From: Staphylococcus durrellii
GTDB lineage: Bacteria; Bacillota; Bacilli; Staphylococcales; Staphylococcaceae
Direction of reading: 5' to 3'
DNA: 64,000 nt
Assembly (NCBI RefSeq): GCF_015594545.1
Contig: NZ_JADIIO010000001.1
Location: forward strand, 310,001 to 374,000
In this document: piece after piece, positions 37,730-46,528 of the stretch
Layout: each line of letters opens with the position of its first letter
Position numbering within the stretch: position 1 is the first letter of the stretch
Translations under genes and position numbers: made by a program
The notes under the pieces: model-generated
Seen by the model: only the letters and a program-made list of their open reading frames with translations
The model's database searches: none
What the model was told of the DNA's origin: nothing

Positions 37730-38314
37730 ATGTTTATAGCAATTACACCGTATAAATTGTTAAATTTGCAAGATATTTTGCACTATCAATCTATTATGGG
37801 CTATTATGACCGCCTGATTATACGTACACCTATGACAACGTCTCAGCTCATTGATTGGATAACAAAAGCTATTGAACATGGTATTAGTAAAGACAAATTG
37901 ACTGTGCATAGCAATGTAGACGTATTTATTGCTTGCGCTATGACATCTATTCATTTCAGTGAATATCATAGTGCCCTAAAAAATTTTAAAACTCAACATC
38001 CTCAAGCGATAGTTAGTATGTCTACACACAGTGAAGAAAGTGTAATTTATGCGCAACAACAGCGTTGTGATTATGTATTGTTTGGACATGTTTTTCCTAC
38101 ATCATCCAAACCTAATCAGGAACCAAGGTCGCAAAGCGAAATTACGCAAGTACTGAACAAAAAAATTAAAGTTATTGCTCTAGGTGGGGTGAATATTCGC
38201 ACGTTACCACAATTGCCGACAGGTTTTGCAGGAATTGCTGGTATTTCATTATTTTATGACAGTGATAATCAAACTTTACGAAAAATTATAGAGGAGTGGT
38301 CAAATTATGTTTGA
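37730..38314 (+). CDS. tenI: Thiazole tautomerase TenI
   Basis: TIM-barrel protein of the ThiE/TenI family, 194 residues. DYVLFGHVFPTSSKP and VIALGGVNIRTLPQL are characteristic of TenI, which aromatises the thiazole product of ThiG. The short length and the weak ThiE pyrophosphate site argue against thiamine phosphate synthase. GAGGTG precedes the ATG. First gene of the operon under the TPP riboswitch; its stop overlaps the thiO start by 8 bases. Confidence 0.85.
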   Translation: MFIAITPYKLLNLQDILHYQSIMGYYDRLIIRTPMTTSQLIDWITKAIEHGISKDKLTVHSNVDVFIACAMTSIHFSEYHSALKNFKTQHPQAIVSMSTHSEESVIYAQQQRCDYVLFGHVFPTSSKPNQEPRSQSEITQVLNKKIKVIALGGVNIRTLPQLPTGFAGIAGISLFYDSDNQTLRKIIEEWSNYV

Positions 38315-39425
38315 TGTACTCATTATCGGTTCTGGCGTCATGGGCATGTCTGTCGCACGTAATTTAAAACATAATAAGTTGAAAATAGGCATCATTGATA
38401 GAGATGTCGACGGCATGCACGCTTCTTATAAGGCAGGTGGCATGTTAGGCGCACAAAATGAGTTTTCTAACGATAGTCCTACGTATCGTTTGGCTTTGGA
38501 ATCCCAGCAATATTTCAAACAATTAAGTGAACAACTGCTATCGGAAGTTGGAAGTGATATCGAATATAAAGAAACAGGATTAATCAAGTTAGCATACGAA
38601 CCCAAAGACAATAACAAAGTGATAGCACAATATAACTTTTTAGCAAACGTTAATCCGGATGTAAGACTTTTAGAACAAAAAGAAGCTCATCGTTTAACGA
38701 GTAATAATTTAAATATTGAAGACATCATGGCATTATATATTCCAAATGATCACCAAGTAAACGCGAATAAGTATACGAAAGCATTATATAAATCGTTAGA
38801 ACAGAGCAACGTTGAACGTATACAACATACAGAAGTGCTAACTATTACAAAAGACAAAGAGATGTACAAAGTGATAACAAATAAAGGCGACTATTACGCT
38901 CCAAAAGTTGTAGTTGCAGGTGGGGCGTGGAGTCATAAATTATTGCAAACACAGTTAAAAGAGCGCCAATTAACAGGTGTTAAAGGTGAAGTCATATTGA
39001 TGGAACAAGACAATTTAGATTTGCAGTCAACTATATTTATGACGAATGGTTGCTACTTAGTACCGAAAAATAAAAATAGAGTGCTTATTGGCGCTACAAG
39101 TTACTTTGATAACTATTCAGTGGGTGTATCACAAAGTGGTGTAGATTGGTTAATAGACAGTGCTACGCAGCATATACCTAAACTAAAATATGCACGTAAA
39201 CTAAAACAGTGGTCAGGAGTTCGGCCGTATATTGCCAATGAAATTCCGATTATGGACGAAGTTGAAAAAGGATTATTTGTTATCACTGGCCATTATCGTA
39301 ACGGCATTCTATTATCCCCAATTGTAGGTGAACTTATGAGTAAGTGGATTATTACAGATATGAAACCACAAATGCTAAATGATTTTACAGTAAAAGGATG
39401 TGTGTTAAATGGAAGTCATGATTAA
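38307..39425 (+). CDS. thiO: Glycine oxidase ThiO
   Basis: FAD-dependent D-amino acid oxidase family enzyme, 372 residues, that oxidises glycine to the glyoxylate imine used for the thiazole ring in aerobic Bacillales. The dinucleotide fold is VLIIGSGVMGMSVARNL, and the C-terminal SGVRPYIANEIPIMDEVEKGLFVITGHYRNGILLSP is the FAD-binding end of this family. GAGGAG lies upstream within tenI. The gene explains why no thiH is needed here. The 3' end overlaps thiS. Confidence 0.92.
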   Translation: MFDVLIIGSGVMGMSVARNLKHNKLKIGIIDRDVDGMHASYKAGGMLGAQNEFSNDSPTYRLALESQQYFKQLSEQLLSEVGSDIEYKETGLIKLAYEPKDNNKVIAQYNFLANVNPDVRLLEQKEAHRLTSNNLNIEDIMALYIPNDHQVNANKYTKALYKSLEQSNVERIQHTEVLTITKDKEMYKVITNKGDYYAPKVVVAGGAWSHKLLQTQLKERQLTGVKGEVILMEQDNLDLQSTIFMTNGCYLVPKNKNRVLIGATSYFDNYSVGVSQSGVDWLIDSATQHIPKLKYARKLKQWSGVRPYIANEIPIMDEVEKGLFVITGHYRNGILLSPIVGELMSKWIITDMKPQMLNDFTVKGCVLNGSHD

Positions 39426-39609
39426 CGGTGACGCATTTAAATTTGGCGAACAATTAACATTATTAGATTTATTGCAACAATTAGAAATAGATGAACAACG
39501 TGTCATTGTTGAACATAATAGCAAGTTAATTAAGCGAGACGCATTTGCATCACAAGTAGTTTCAGCAAATGACAAATTAGAGTTATTAGAATTCGTTGGA
39601 GGCGGTTAA
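39409..39609 (+). CDS. thiS: Sulfur carrier protein ThiS
   Basis: 66-residue ubiquitin-like carrier ending in Gly-Gly-Gly (EFVGGG), whose C-terminal glycine is adenylated by ThiF and carries sulfide as thiocarboxylate to ThiG. The start is ATG at 39409 with AAAAGGA 10 bases before; a second ATG at 39418 is too far from that site. It overlaps thiO by 17 bases, and thiG starts 1 base after its stop. Confidence 0.93.
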   Translation: MEVMINGDAFKFGEQLTLLDLLQQLEIDEQRVIVEHNSKLIKRDAFASQVVSANDKLELLEFVGGG

Positions 39610-39610
39610 T

Positions 39611-40378
39611 ATGTTTAAAATTGGACAATTTGAAATAAATTCTAGATTATTGCTAGGTACTGGGAAATTTGAAAACGAAGCAATTCAAACAAAGGCAATT
39701 AATGCTGCAGAGACTTCTGTATTAACTTTTGCTGTGAGAAGAATGAATCTATACGACAAAAACTTGCCTAATCCATTAGCTAATATTAATTTGCAAGACT
39801 ATATTACTTTTCCTAATACAGCTGGCGCAAAAACAGCCGAAGAAGCAATTAGAATTGCAGAAATAGCTAATCATGCTGGCGTTTGTGACATGATTAAAGT
39901 AGAAGTGATTGGTGATGACGAAACGTTATTACCTGACCCATTAGCCACGTATGAAGCGTGTAAAGCGTTATTAGAAAAAGGTTACACTGTATGCCCTTAT
40001 GTTTCTAATGACGTCGTATTGGCAAAGCGTCTTGTAGAGTTAGGCGTTCATGCGATTATGCCTCTAGCATCACCTATTGGTACCGGTAGAGGTATAAATA
40101 ATCCATTAAACTTACGCTATATTATCGAGAAAGTAGATGTACCTGTGATCGTTGATGCAGGTATTGGATCTCCTAAAGATGCATGTCATGCGATGGAACT
40201 GGGTGCAGATGGCATTTTATTAAATACTGCTATTTCAAGTGCACAAGATCCTGTTAAAATGGCCGAAGCTATGAAACTAGGCATTCAGGCAGGTAGATTA
40301 AGTTATGAAGCGGGAAGAATACCGGTCAAATATACTGCACAAGCATCAAGTCCAGTAGAAGGTATCGGATTCCTATGA
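39611..40378 (+). CDS. thiG: Thiazole synthase ThiG
   Basis: Forms the thiazole phosphate from deoxyxylulose 5-phosphate, the glycine imine and ThiS thiocarboxylate. 255-residue TIM barrel. Lys96 in DMIKVEV coincides with the Schiff-base lysine known from B. subtilis ThiG, and [15 protein letters not shown] and [25 protein letters not shown] are signature segments. The start is ATG at 39611 with GGAGG overlapping the thiS end. Its stop overlaps the thiF ATG (ATGA). Confidence 0.95.
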   Translation: MFKIGQFEINSRLLLGTGKFENEAIQTKAINAAETSVLTFAVRRMNLYDKNLPNPLANINLQDYITFPNTAGAKTAEEAIRIAEIANHAGVCDMIKVEVIGDDETLLPDPLATYEACKALLEKGYTVCPYVSNDVVLAKRLVELGVHAIMPLASPIGTGRGINNPLNLRYIIEKVDVPVIVDAGIGSPKDACHAMELGADGILLNTAISSAQDPVKMAEAMKLGIQAGRLSYEAGRIPVKYTAQASSPVEGIGFL

Positions 40379-41376
40379 TAAATCGCTATAATCGTCAATC
40401 ACGTTATCGACGTTTTGGCGAAGAAGGCCAACGCCGCTTACAGACAATGAATGTGATGATACTTGGGGCTGGTGCGCTTGGAAGTAACCTTGCAGAGATG
40501 TTAACACGAATGGGTGTACATGAAATTTCAATTATTGATATGGATATCGTAGAATTAAGCAATTTACACAGACAAGCATTGTATGATGAAGAAGATGCGC
40601 AACAAATGCTACCCAAAGTTGAAGCATTAAAAAGTAAATTAAATAAAATTAATGCAACAACAAAAATCAATACTTTGTATGAAGAACTGACCTCTACAAA
40701 TATTGAAAAGATATTAAGTGACCATAATCCAGACATTGTGATGGACGGTATGGATCATTTCGAAATTAGGTATCTTATAAATGAAGCTTGTCATAAATTA
40801 CAAATCCCTTGGATTTATGGTGCAGCTGTAGGTAGTAAAGGTACTGTTTACGCTATTGACTATAAAGGACCGTGCTTAAAATGTTTATTACAAGCGATAC
40901 CAAATACTGGTGAAAGTTGTGCCATCAATGGTGTGTTACCACCAGTAATTAATCAAGTCGTTAGTATACAAGTGTCCGAATTAATGCGTTATGCGGCAGG
41001 TGAGGGATTTTCTAAAAAGTTAATTACTGTTGATACTTTTGAATTAAAACAACAGGCAATTAATATTGATGGATTAAAAAATAACGAATGTCATGTTTGT
41101 GAACAAGATGATTATGAATTGTTAAATAAGACGCAGCTCAGTCAAATCGAATCAATGTGTGGAAATGCATATTTATTTAGATTCAATAAACAGGCATTCA
41201 ATTATGCAACATATTTCCCAGGTCATATTATTAAAGAAAACCCATTTGCTAAGTTAATTCAATATAAAGATGTGAATTGCACCCTCTTTCGAGACGGACG
41301 CATGAATGTTCATGGCATTGAAGATGAATCAACAGCAAGACAATTATATGAAGAATTTAATAAGCAATTAAAATAG
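40375..41376 (+). CDS. thiF: ThiS adenylyltransferase ThiF
   Basis: E1-like enzyme, 333 residues, that adenylates the C-terminus of ThiS. It shows the arginine-finger region [14 protein letters not shown], the nucleotide motif [28 protein letters not shown] and the zinc cysteines CLKC and CHVC. No rhodanese domain. Last gene of the operon. Unlike B. subtilis no thiD follows, so the pyrimidine branch must be encoded elsewhere. Confidence 0.92.
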   Translation: MINRYNRQSRYRRFGEEGQRRLQTMNVMILGAGALGSNLAEMLTRMGVHEISIIDMDIVELSNLHRQALYDEEDAQQMLPKVEALKSKLNKINATTKINTLYEELTSTNIEKILSDHNPDIVMDGMDHFEIRYLINEACHKLQIPWIYGAAVGSKGTVYAIDYKGPCLKCLLQAIPNTGESCAINGVLPPVINQVVSIQVSELMRYAAGEGFSKKLITVDTFELKQQAINIDGLKNNECHVCEQDDYELLNKTQLSQIESMCGNAYLFRFNKQAFNYATYFPGHIIKENPFAKLIQYKDVNCTLFRDGRMNVHGIEDESTARQLYEEFNKQLK

Positions 41377-41397
41377 ATAAACATAAAAATGATAATT

Positions 41398-41443
41398 AAA
41401 ACAAGAGTGATAAGCTTATTCATCAGCTTATCACTCTTGTTTT
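41398..41443 (+). terminator. Terminator of the thiazole operon
   Basis: Long perfect stem AAACAAGAGTGATAAGCT / AGCTTATCACTCTTGTTT followed by TATAT. Flanking A/T pairs extend it. Confidence 0.9.
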
Positions 41444-41539
41444 ATATGAAATATAACTGGCAGAAAACGAAAATAAACGAAAATAAACAAAAATAAATTT
41501 GCATTATAAGAAAAAATGAAATAGAATAAAATAAATAAA

Positions 41540-41553
41540 TGAAAGCGTTTTCT
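41540..41553. promoter_or_regulatory. Candidate CcpA cre upstream of the polyol MFS gene
   Basis: TGAAAGCGTTTTCT matches TGWAANCGNTNWCA except for the final base. It lies 69 bases before the start codon of a carbon-source transporter. Confidence 0.6.
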
Positions 41554-41621
41554 ATTTTGGATATTTTGCTCACTTAATAGTTTATTTTGAAAACGTGAAT
41601 AATAAAGGGGTGTTGTTACTT

Positions 41622-42881
41622 ATGCACAATAAATTAGCCAAAATGGGTATGCCGCCAACATTGCTTTGGGGATACATTGGTGTGCTTATCTTTATGATGG
41701 GTGATGGATTAGAACTTGGTTGGATTAGTCCATATTTACAAAATCATGGGTTAACTGTTCAACAAACGGCAGCTTTAACTACCTGTTATGGCGTTACGAT
41801 TGCAATTGGTTCTTGGTTGTCTGGAGTCTTGGTCGAGGTTATAGGACCTAGAAAAGTTATGTTGATTGGTACAGCATTATACATTATAGGACATGCGGTT
41901 TTTGCAGGTATAGCAGTGCCGTCAGAGCAATTTGGCTTAATGATTCCGACTTATGCAATTAGAGGTTTTGGTTATCCATTATTTGCATACTCATTCTTAG
42001 TTTGGGTAGCTTATCGCTCCCCACAAAAACGTTTAGGCGCAGCTGTAGGTTGGTTCTGGTTTGTCTTTACAGGTGGTTTAAGTGTATTAGGTTCATTCTA
42101 TTCTTCATTTGCGATTAAACAAATTGGTTACTTTGGCACTTTATGGACAGCTATTATTTGGGTACTTATCGGAACAGTGCTTGCCGTATTCGTTAACCGC
42201 GATAAATTTTCATTGGAAGATCGTGAAGGTGGCGCTAAAGAGCATATGAGAGAAGTATTTGCAGGTATTTCTATTTTGTACAGAGAGCCTAGGGTTGCGA
42301 TAGCTTGTATCGTTCGTATTATCAATCAAGCAGCTCAATATGCATTTCCACTTTTCTTACCGCTATATTTATCTAAAAAAGGTATCGAAACGACAACATG
42401 GTTGAATATTTGGGGTACAATTTTCATTGCTAATATTATTTTTAATCTAATTTTTGGAGCATTAAGTGATAAAATTGGCTGGAAAAATACAATTAGTTTT
42501 ATCGGTGGTGTAGGTTGCGCTATCTTTACACTAGGTTTATATTTCTTACCAGAGCTTTTTACAGGCAACGTCTTTGTAGTAGGGCTAGTAGGATTTCTAT
42601 GGGGTATGTGTTTAGCTGGATTCGTACCTATCTCCGCATTGGTACCATCATTAGTTGGTGAAGGAGATAAAGGTCCAGCTATGGCAATATTAAATCTTGG
42701 TGCAGGTTTATGTGTATTCGCAGGTCCTGGCCTTGTATACTTATTCTATAGTTCAATTGGTGTTAAAGGCATGATGTTCTTGATCTTTGGTTTATATGCA
42801 GCAAGTGCTATTATGACACGATTCTTAAAAACTCCAGAAGAGCGAGCTAGAAATAGTAAAAGAAAGCAAGTAACATCCTAA
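41622..42881 (+). CDS. MFS transporter of the RbtT/DalT/CsbX (polyol permease) type
   Basis: 419-residue 12-span transporter. The opening MGDGLELGWISPYLQNHGLTVQQTAALTTCYGVT and RGFGYPLFAYSFLVWVAYRSP are typical of the polyol permease family that carries ribitol or D-arabitol, with CsbX as the Bacillus relative. The start is ATG at 41622 with AAAGGGG 11 bases before; an in-frame GTG at 41595 has no ribosome site. cre control and the xylulokinase 4 kb upstream fit pentitol use, but no polyol dehydrogenase sits beside it. Confidence 0.78.
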   Translation: MHNKLAKMGMPPTLLWGYIGVLIFMMGDGLELGWISPYLQNHGLTVQQTAALTTCYGVTIAIGSWLSGVLVEVIGPRKVMLIGTALYIIGHAVFAGIAVPSEQFGLMIPTYAIRGFGYPLFAYSFLVWVAYRSPQKRLGAAVGWFWFVFTGGLSVLGSFYSSFAIKQIGYFGTLWTAIIWVLIGTVLAVFVNRDKFSLEDREGGAKEHMREVFAGISILYREPRVAIACIVRIINQAAQYAFPLFLPLYLSKKGIETTTWLNIWGTIFIANIIFNLIFGALSDKIGWKNTISFIGGVGCAIFTLGLYFLPELFTGNVFVVGLVGFLWGMCLAGFVPISALVPSLVGEGDKGPAMAILNLGAGLCVFAGPGLVYLFYSSIGVKGMMFLIFGLYAASAIMTRFLKTPEERARNSKRKQVTS

Positions 42882-42896
42882 TATATTAGATTCTTA

Positions 42897-42925
42897 AAAG
42901 ATGAGCTCATAGGCTCATCTTTTTT
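42897..42925 (+). terminator. Terminator after the polyol MFS gene
   Basis: AGATGAGC / GCTCATCT stem with a 6-base loop and TTTTTT. Confidence 0.88.
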
Positions 42926-43135
42926 CATTTAATGTATATAAAAGTGTGTATTATAACACCTCGGTTTAGTTTAATTATTAACTAAAATACTTACATAGCA
43001 ATTTTTTATTGACGTTTTTCAAAATTTTATAAAAGTAGTCATTCTGATAATAATAAAATAATATACAATAAATAGTATAAATATACTTGATTTTTATTGG
43101 CTCTCTCGTTATGATAGTAAGTAATCTTACAAATA

Positions 43136-44182
43136 TTGGAGAGTGATTTAGATGGGACGTACACGACTACATTAAAACAATTGCAAGAATTTAAAGGTAA
43201 AAGCTTTTTAAAAACTTGTGATTTTTCTTATGAAGACTTGATTACATTAATTGATTTCACGGGTGAATTAAAAGAAAAGAAAAACAGAGGTATTCCACAC
43301 CCATATTTAAAAGGGAAAAATTTAGCGCTACTCTTTGAAAAACCATCTACACGTACACGTTCGGCATTTAGTGTTGCTGCATTTGACTTAGGTGCAACAG
43401 CTGAATATTTTGGACAAGGAGATATTCATCTAGGTGCAAAAGAATCTACCGAAGATACAGCCAAAGTGTTAGGTAGAATGTATGATGGAATTGAGTTTAG
43501 AGGTTACAATCAATCTGACGTTGAAATGTTAGCTAAATATGCCAATGTACCAGTATGGAACGGCTTGACAAATGAATGGCATCCGACACAAATGATTGCT
43601 GATTTCTTTACATTAAAAGAAAATTGGGGAACTTTTGAAGATAAAACTTTAACCTATGTAGGAGATGCACGTAATAACGTAGCACATGATTTATTAGTTA
43701 CTGGTGCAATTTTAGGCGTCAATATTAATATTGCTGCACCGAAAGAATTACAACCCCACGATGATATTCAACAAATGGCGCAACAATATGCACAACAATC
43801 TAATAGCAAAATATTAATTACTGAAGATATTAAAGAGGCAGTGTATCAAACTGATGCACTATATACTGATGTATGGTTCTCTATGGGGGAAGATCACTCG
43901 GTATATCAGCAACGTATAGAACAGTTATTGCCATATCAAATTAATAGTGCGATGTTAGCCAATACATGTAATCCTGATATTATAGTGTTGCATTGCTTAC
44001 CAGCTTTCCATGATTTGAACACACAAATTGGCGCAGAAATTTTTGAAAAGTTCGGCATTACTGAAATGGAAATCAGTGATGAAGTATTCCGTGGAGATCA
44101 TTCAGTAGTATTCGATCAAGCGGAGAATAGATTACATTCAATTAAATCAATTTTATCTGTGACGTTAGGCGATGTTTTTTAA
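43136..44182 (+). CDS. argF: Ornithine carbamoyltransferase (start uncertain, possible 5' frameshift)
   Basis: Transfers the carbamoyl group to ornithine to give citrulline. Signature motifs are intact: EKPSTRTRSAF (carbamoyl phosphate), WNGLTNEWHPTQ, and LHCLPAFHD with the ornithine-binding cysteine. Only the start is odd. The good ribosome site GGAGAGTG (43138-43145) is followed 6-8 bases later by ATG at 43152, but that frame is MGRTRLH-stop. The enzyme frame has only a TTG at 43136, overlapping that ribosome site. The usual N-terminus (FKGKSFLKTCDFS) begins about 18 codons in. One base inserted between 43152 and 43173 would join the ATG to the enzyme frame. It could be anabolic argF or a catabolic arcB; no arc genes are adjacent. 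Confidence 0.85.
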   Translation: MESDLDGTYTTTLKQLQEFKGKSFLKTCDFSYEDLITLIDFTGELKEKKNRGIPHPYLKGKNLALLFEKPSTRTRSAFSVAAFDLGATAEYFGQGDIHLGAKESTEDTAKVLGRMYDGIEFRGYNQSDVEMLAKYANVPVWNGLTNEWHPTQMIADFFTLKENWGTFEDKTLTYVGDARNNVAHDLLVTGAILGVNINIAAPKELQPHDDIQQMAQQYAQQSNSKILITEDIKEAVYQTDALYTDVWFSMGEDHSVYQQRIEQLLPYQINSAMLANTCNPDIIVLHCLPAFHDLNTQIGAEIFEKFGITEMEISDEVFRGDHSVVFDQAENRLHSIKSILSVTLGDVF

Positions 44183-44198
44183 AGTTAAATAATAAGCT

Positions 44199-44237
44199 AA
44201 AAGTAGTGTGACTCGTAAAAAGTCTCACTACTTTTTT
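44199..44237 (+). terminator. Terminator after argF
   Basis: AAAAGTAGTG-t-GACT / AGTC-t-CACTACTTTTTT hairpin directly after the stop. Confidence 0.9.
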
Positions 44238-44276
44238 CCCCTTTCAATTAATAATAAATAATTTAATTGAAAGGGG
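44238..44276. repeat. 14-bp perfect inverted repeat upstream of cre
   Basis: CCCCTTTCAATTAA (44238-44251) and TTAATTGAAAGGGG (44263-44276) enclose 11 A/T bases. No T tract follows on either strand, so it is not an intrinsic terminator. It lies 18 bases before a perfect cre and may be an operator or RNA structure. Confidence 0.5.
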
Positions 44277-44293
44277 AAAAATGTATATCTGTT

Positions 44294-44307
44294 TGTAAAC
44301 GTTTACA
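44294..44307. promoter_or_regulatory. Perfect CcpA cre
   Basis: TGTAAACGTTTACA is fully palindromic and matches TGWAANCGNTNWCA at every position, 44 bases before the lactonase-like gene, so the two-gene unit is likely under catabolite repression. Confidence 0.85.
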
Positions 44308-44350
44308 TTAAAGTGTAAAATATAACTATAAATCTAAGGAGATGATAGTT

Positions 44351-45199
44351 ATGGTGAACTACAATAAAGAACGTATGAAGATTTATGTTTTAGATAATGG
44401 TCGCATGAAGATGGATAAAAATTTAATGATTGCCAACTCGAACCAAGCTACGTTAGATCATCCAGAAGCACCTAATGAAATGCATGAATTTCCTATTTAC
44501 ACTGTATTTATTGATCATCCAGAGGCAAAAATATTATTTGATACCGCATGTAATCCTAACGCTATGGGTGAAAATGGTAGATGGATTAATGCGACACAAA
44601 AAGCATTTCCATATTTTGCCGATGAATCTTGTCATTTACCTAATCGATTAGAACAAATAGGCGTCGACCCTAAAGAAGTAGATTTTGTAGTTGCATCTCA
44701 TTTACATTTAGATCATGCAGGTTGTTTAGAGTATTTTACTAATGCAACAGTAATCGTGCATGACGATGAATTAAGTGGCACAATGAAAACTTATGCTCGT
44801 AATCAACAAGAAGGGGCATACATTTGGGCAGACATTGACGCTTGGATAAAAAACAATTTGAAATGGAGAACAATTCAAAAAGAAGACGACAATATCAAAC
44901 TAGTTGAAGGTGTACGTGTATTAAACTTTGGTAGTGGACACGCATGGGGAATTATCGGTTTAGAAATCGAAAGTGCTGAATTAGGAACCATTATTTTAGC
45001 ATCTGATGCTATATATACTAAAGAAAGTATGGGCAACCCTCCTAAACCACCAGGCATTCTATATGACTCTATTGGATGGACTAAATCTGTAGAGAAAATT
45101 AAAAAATTGGCTAACGAAAAAAAAGCTCAAATTTGGTTTGGGCATGATGGTGAGCAATTTGAAGGATTCCGTAAATCAACAGAAGGGTATTATGAATAA
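44351..45199 (+). CDS. Metallo-beta-lactamase fold hydrolase, N-acyl homoserine lactonase-like
   Basis: 282-residue protein with the di-metal motif SHLHLDHAG (HxHxDH at 117-122), a further histidine in FGSGHAWG, an aspartate in ASDAIYT and H in FGHDGEQF, the complete ligand set of the AttM/AiiA lactonase group. The start is ATG at 44351 with AAGGAG 9 bases before; the ATG at 44342 abuts that site. It is co-transcribed with a zinc alcohol dehydrogenase 43 bases downstream under a perfect cre, which points to catabolism of a lactone or ester rather than quorum quenching. The substrate is unknown. Confidence 0.78.
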   Translation: MVNYNKERMKIYVLDNGRMKMDKNLMIANSNQATLDHPEAPNEMHEFPIYTVFIDHPEAKILFDTACNPNAMGENGRWINATQKAFPYFADESCHLPNRLEQIGVDPKEVDFVVASHLHLDHAGCLEYFTNATVIVHDDELSGTMKTYARNQQEGAYIWADIDAWIKNNLKWRTIQKEDDNIKLVEGVRVLNFGSGHAWGIIGLEIESAELGTIILASDAIYTKESMGNPPKPPGILYDSIGWTKSVEKIKKLANEKKAQIWFGHDGEQFEGFRKSTEGYYE

Positions 45200-45242
45200 T
45201 AATATTCGCTTTTATTAATGTTTGAAAAGGGAGAGATTGACT

Positions 45243-46376
45243 ATGAAGACAAGAGCAGCAGTGCTACATGAAATGGGGACGCCTGGGCCTTATTCAGAAA
45301 GTAAGCCATTAACAATAGAAACATTAGAATTGTCAGAGCCTCGAGAAAATGAAGTGTTAATCAAAATTAAAGCAACTGGATTATGTCATTCTGATTTATC
45401 AGTGATTAATGGTAGTAGACCTAGACCTATGCCTATGGTATTAGGACATGAGGCGGCCGGAGAAATTATTCAAATAGGCGACCGTGTTACTGACTATGAC
45501 GTTGGGGACCATGTAGTTTGTACATTTATTCCTAGTTGTGGTGGTTGTATACCATGTAAAGAAGGTCGACCTGCCTTATGTGAAAATGGGGCAGCATCAA
45601 ATGCTACAGGGGAAATGATAGAAGGTGGTTTTAGACTACAATCTGATAAAGATGACGTGATGCATCATTTGTTAGGCGTAGCAGGATTTTCTGACTATGC
45701 AGTCGTATCAACTCATTCTATTGTAAAAGTAGATAAAGATATACCTTTTGAAAAAGTGGCAATCTTCGGTTGTGCAGTTATTACAGGTATTGGAGCAGTA
45801 ATTAACACTGCCAAAGTTCGTTCTGGGAGTACCGTCGCAGTAATAGGTTTAGGTGGTATCGGATTAAATGCGATTATGGGTGCCAAATTAGCCGGTGCAA
45901 GTGAAATTATTGCTTTAGATATTAATGAAGAAAAATTTGATTTAGCTAAAAAGCTAGGCGCTACTGCAGTATTTAACTCAAGCGATGATAATATTGTTGA
46001 AGCAGTTAAAGATTATGAACAAGGCGGGGTAGATTTTGCGTTCGAAACAGCTGGTGTGGTACCTGCCATGGACGTTGCCTATAAAATAACTAAAAGAGGT
46101 GGTACGACAACTTCTACAGGTTTACCTGATCCAAAACATAAATTTGCGTTTCCCCAAGTTACATTAGCTGCTGAAGAAAGAACGATTAAAGGTTCGTATG
46201 TAGGCAGTTGTGTGCCAGATAGAGATATACCTAATTTCATAAGTTTATATAAACAAGGGCGTTTGCCAGTAGATGAACTATTGACTGACACGCTTCCCTT
46301 AGAAGATATTAATGAAGGGTTTGATCGTTTAGCTAAAGGCGAAGCGGCGCGTTTAGTCATTACTATGGATAATTAA
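45243..46376 (+). CDS. Zinc-dependent alcohol dehydrogenase
   Basis: 377-residue medium-chain dehydrogenase. The catalytic zinc site is C48-H49 in GLCHSD plus GHEAAGE, the structural zinc cysteines are in CGGCIPCKEGRPALC, and the NAD fold is VIGLGGIGLNAIMGAKLAGA followed by ALDINEEKF, where the acidic residue indicates NAD rather than NADP. The start is ATG at 45243 after GGGAGAG. Partnered with the lactonase-fold gene: together they could oxidise an alcohol to an aldehyde or lactone and open the ring. The class resembles benzyl/aryl or formaldehyde-type class III enzymes. Confidence 0.82.
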   Translation: MKTRAAVLHEMGTPGPYSESKPLTIETLELSEPRENEVLIKIKATGLCHSDLSVINGSRPRPMPMVLGHEAAGEIIQIGDRVTDYDVGDHVVCTFIPSCGGCIPCKEGRPALCENGAASNATGEMIEGGFRLQSDKDDVMHHLLGVAGFSDYAVVSTHSIVKVDKDIPFEKVAIFGCAVITGIGAVINTAKVRSGSTVAVIGLGGIGLNAIMGAKLAGASEIIALDINEEKFDLAKKLGATAVFNSSDDNIVEAVKDYEQGGVDFAFETAGVVPAMDVAYKITKRGGTTTSTGLPDPKHKFAFPQVTLAAEERTIKGSYVGSCVPDRDIPNFISLYKQGRLPVDELLTDTLPLEDINEGFDRLAKGEAARLVITMDN

Positions 46377-46396
46377 ATATATTTAATGCAAATTGT

Positions 46397-46429
46397 AAAA
46401 AAGTGTTGTCCATGTGATGACGCTTTTTT
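46397..46429 (+). terminator. Terminator after the alcohol dehydrogenase gene
   Basis: AAAAAAGTGTTGTC / GATGACGCTTTTTT pairs with three G-U wobbles and has a T tract. Moderate stability. Confidence 0.65.
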
Positions 46430-46459
46430 ATTTAAAATAATGAGTCCAATTTGGCATTG

Positions 46460-46492
46460 AATGTAAACTTAAACTTATATAAAGTTTACATT
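46460..46492. promoter_or_regulatory. BirA operator upstream of bioB
   Basis: Perfect 11-bp arms AATGTAAACTT / AAGTTTACATT. The core TGTAAAC-N15-GTTTACA is the geometry of staphylococcal biotin-repressor sites. It lies 36 bases before the bioB start, so biotin should repress the gene. Confidence 0.85.
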
Positions 46493-46528
46493 TGTGCTAT
46501 AATTCATATATCTTAAGGGGGAAGATAT

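Noticed and set aside
43152..43175. ATG at 43152 as the start of argF
   Set aside because: It has the better ribosome site but its frame stops after seven codons, so it cannot encode the enzyme as the sequence stands. Treated as evidence for a frameshift instead.
44238..44276. 14-bp inverted repeat as a terminator of argF
   Set aside because: No T tract follows the stem on either strand, and argF already has a strong terminator just upstream.
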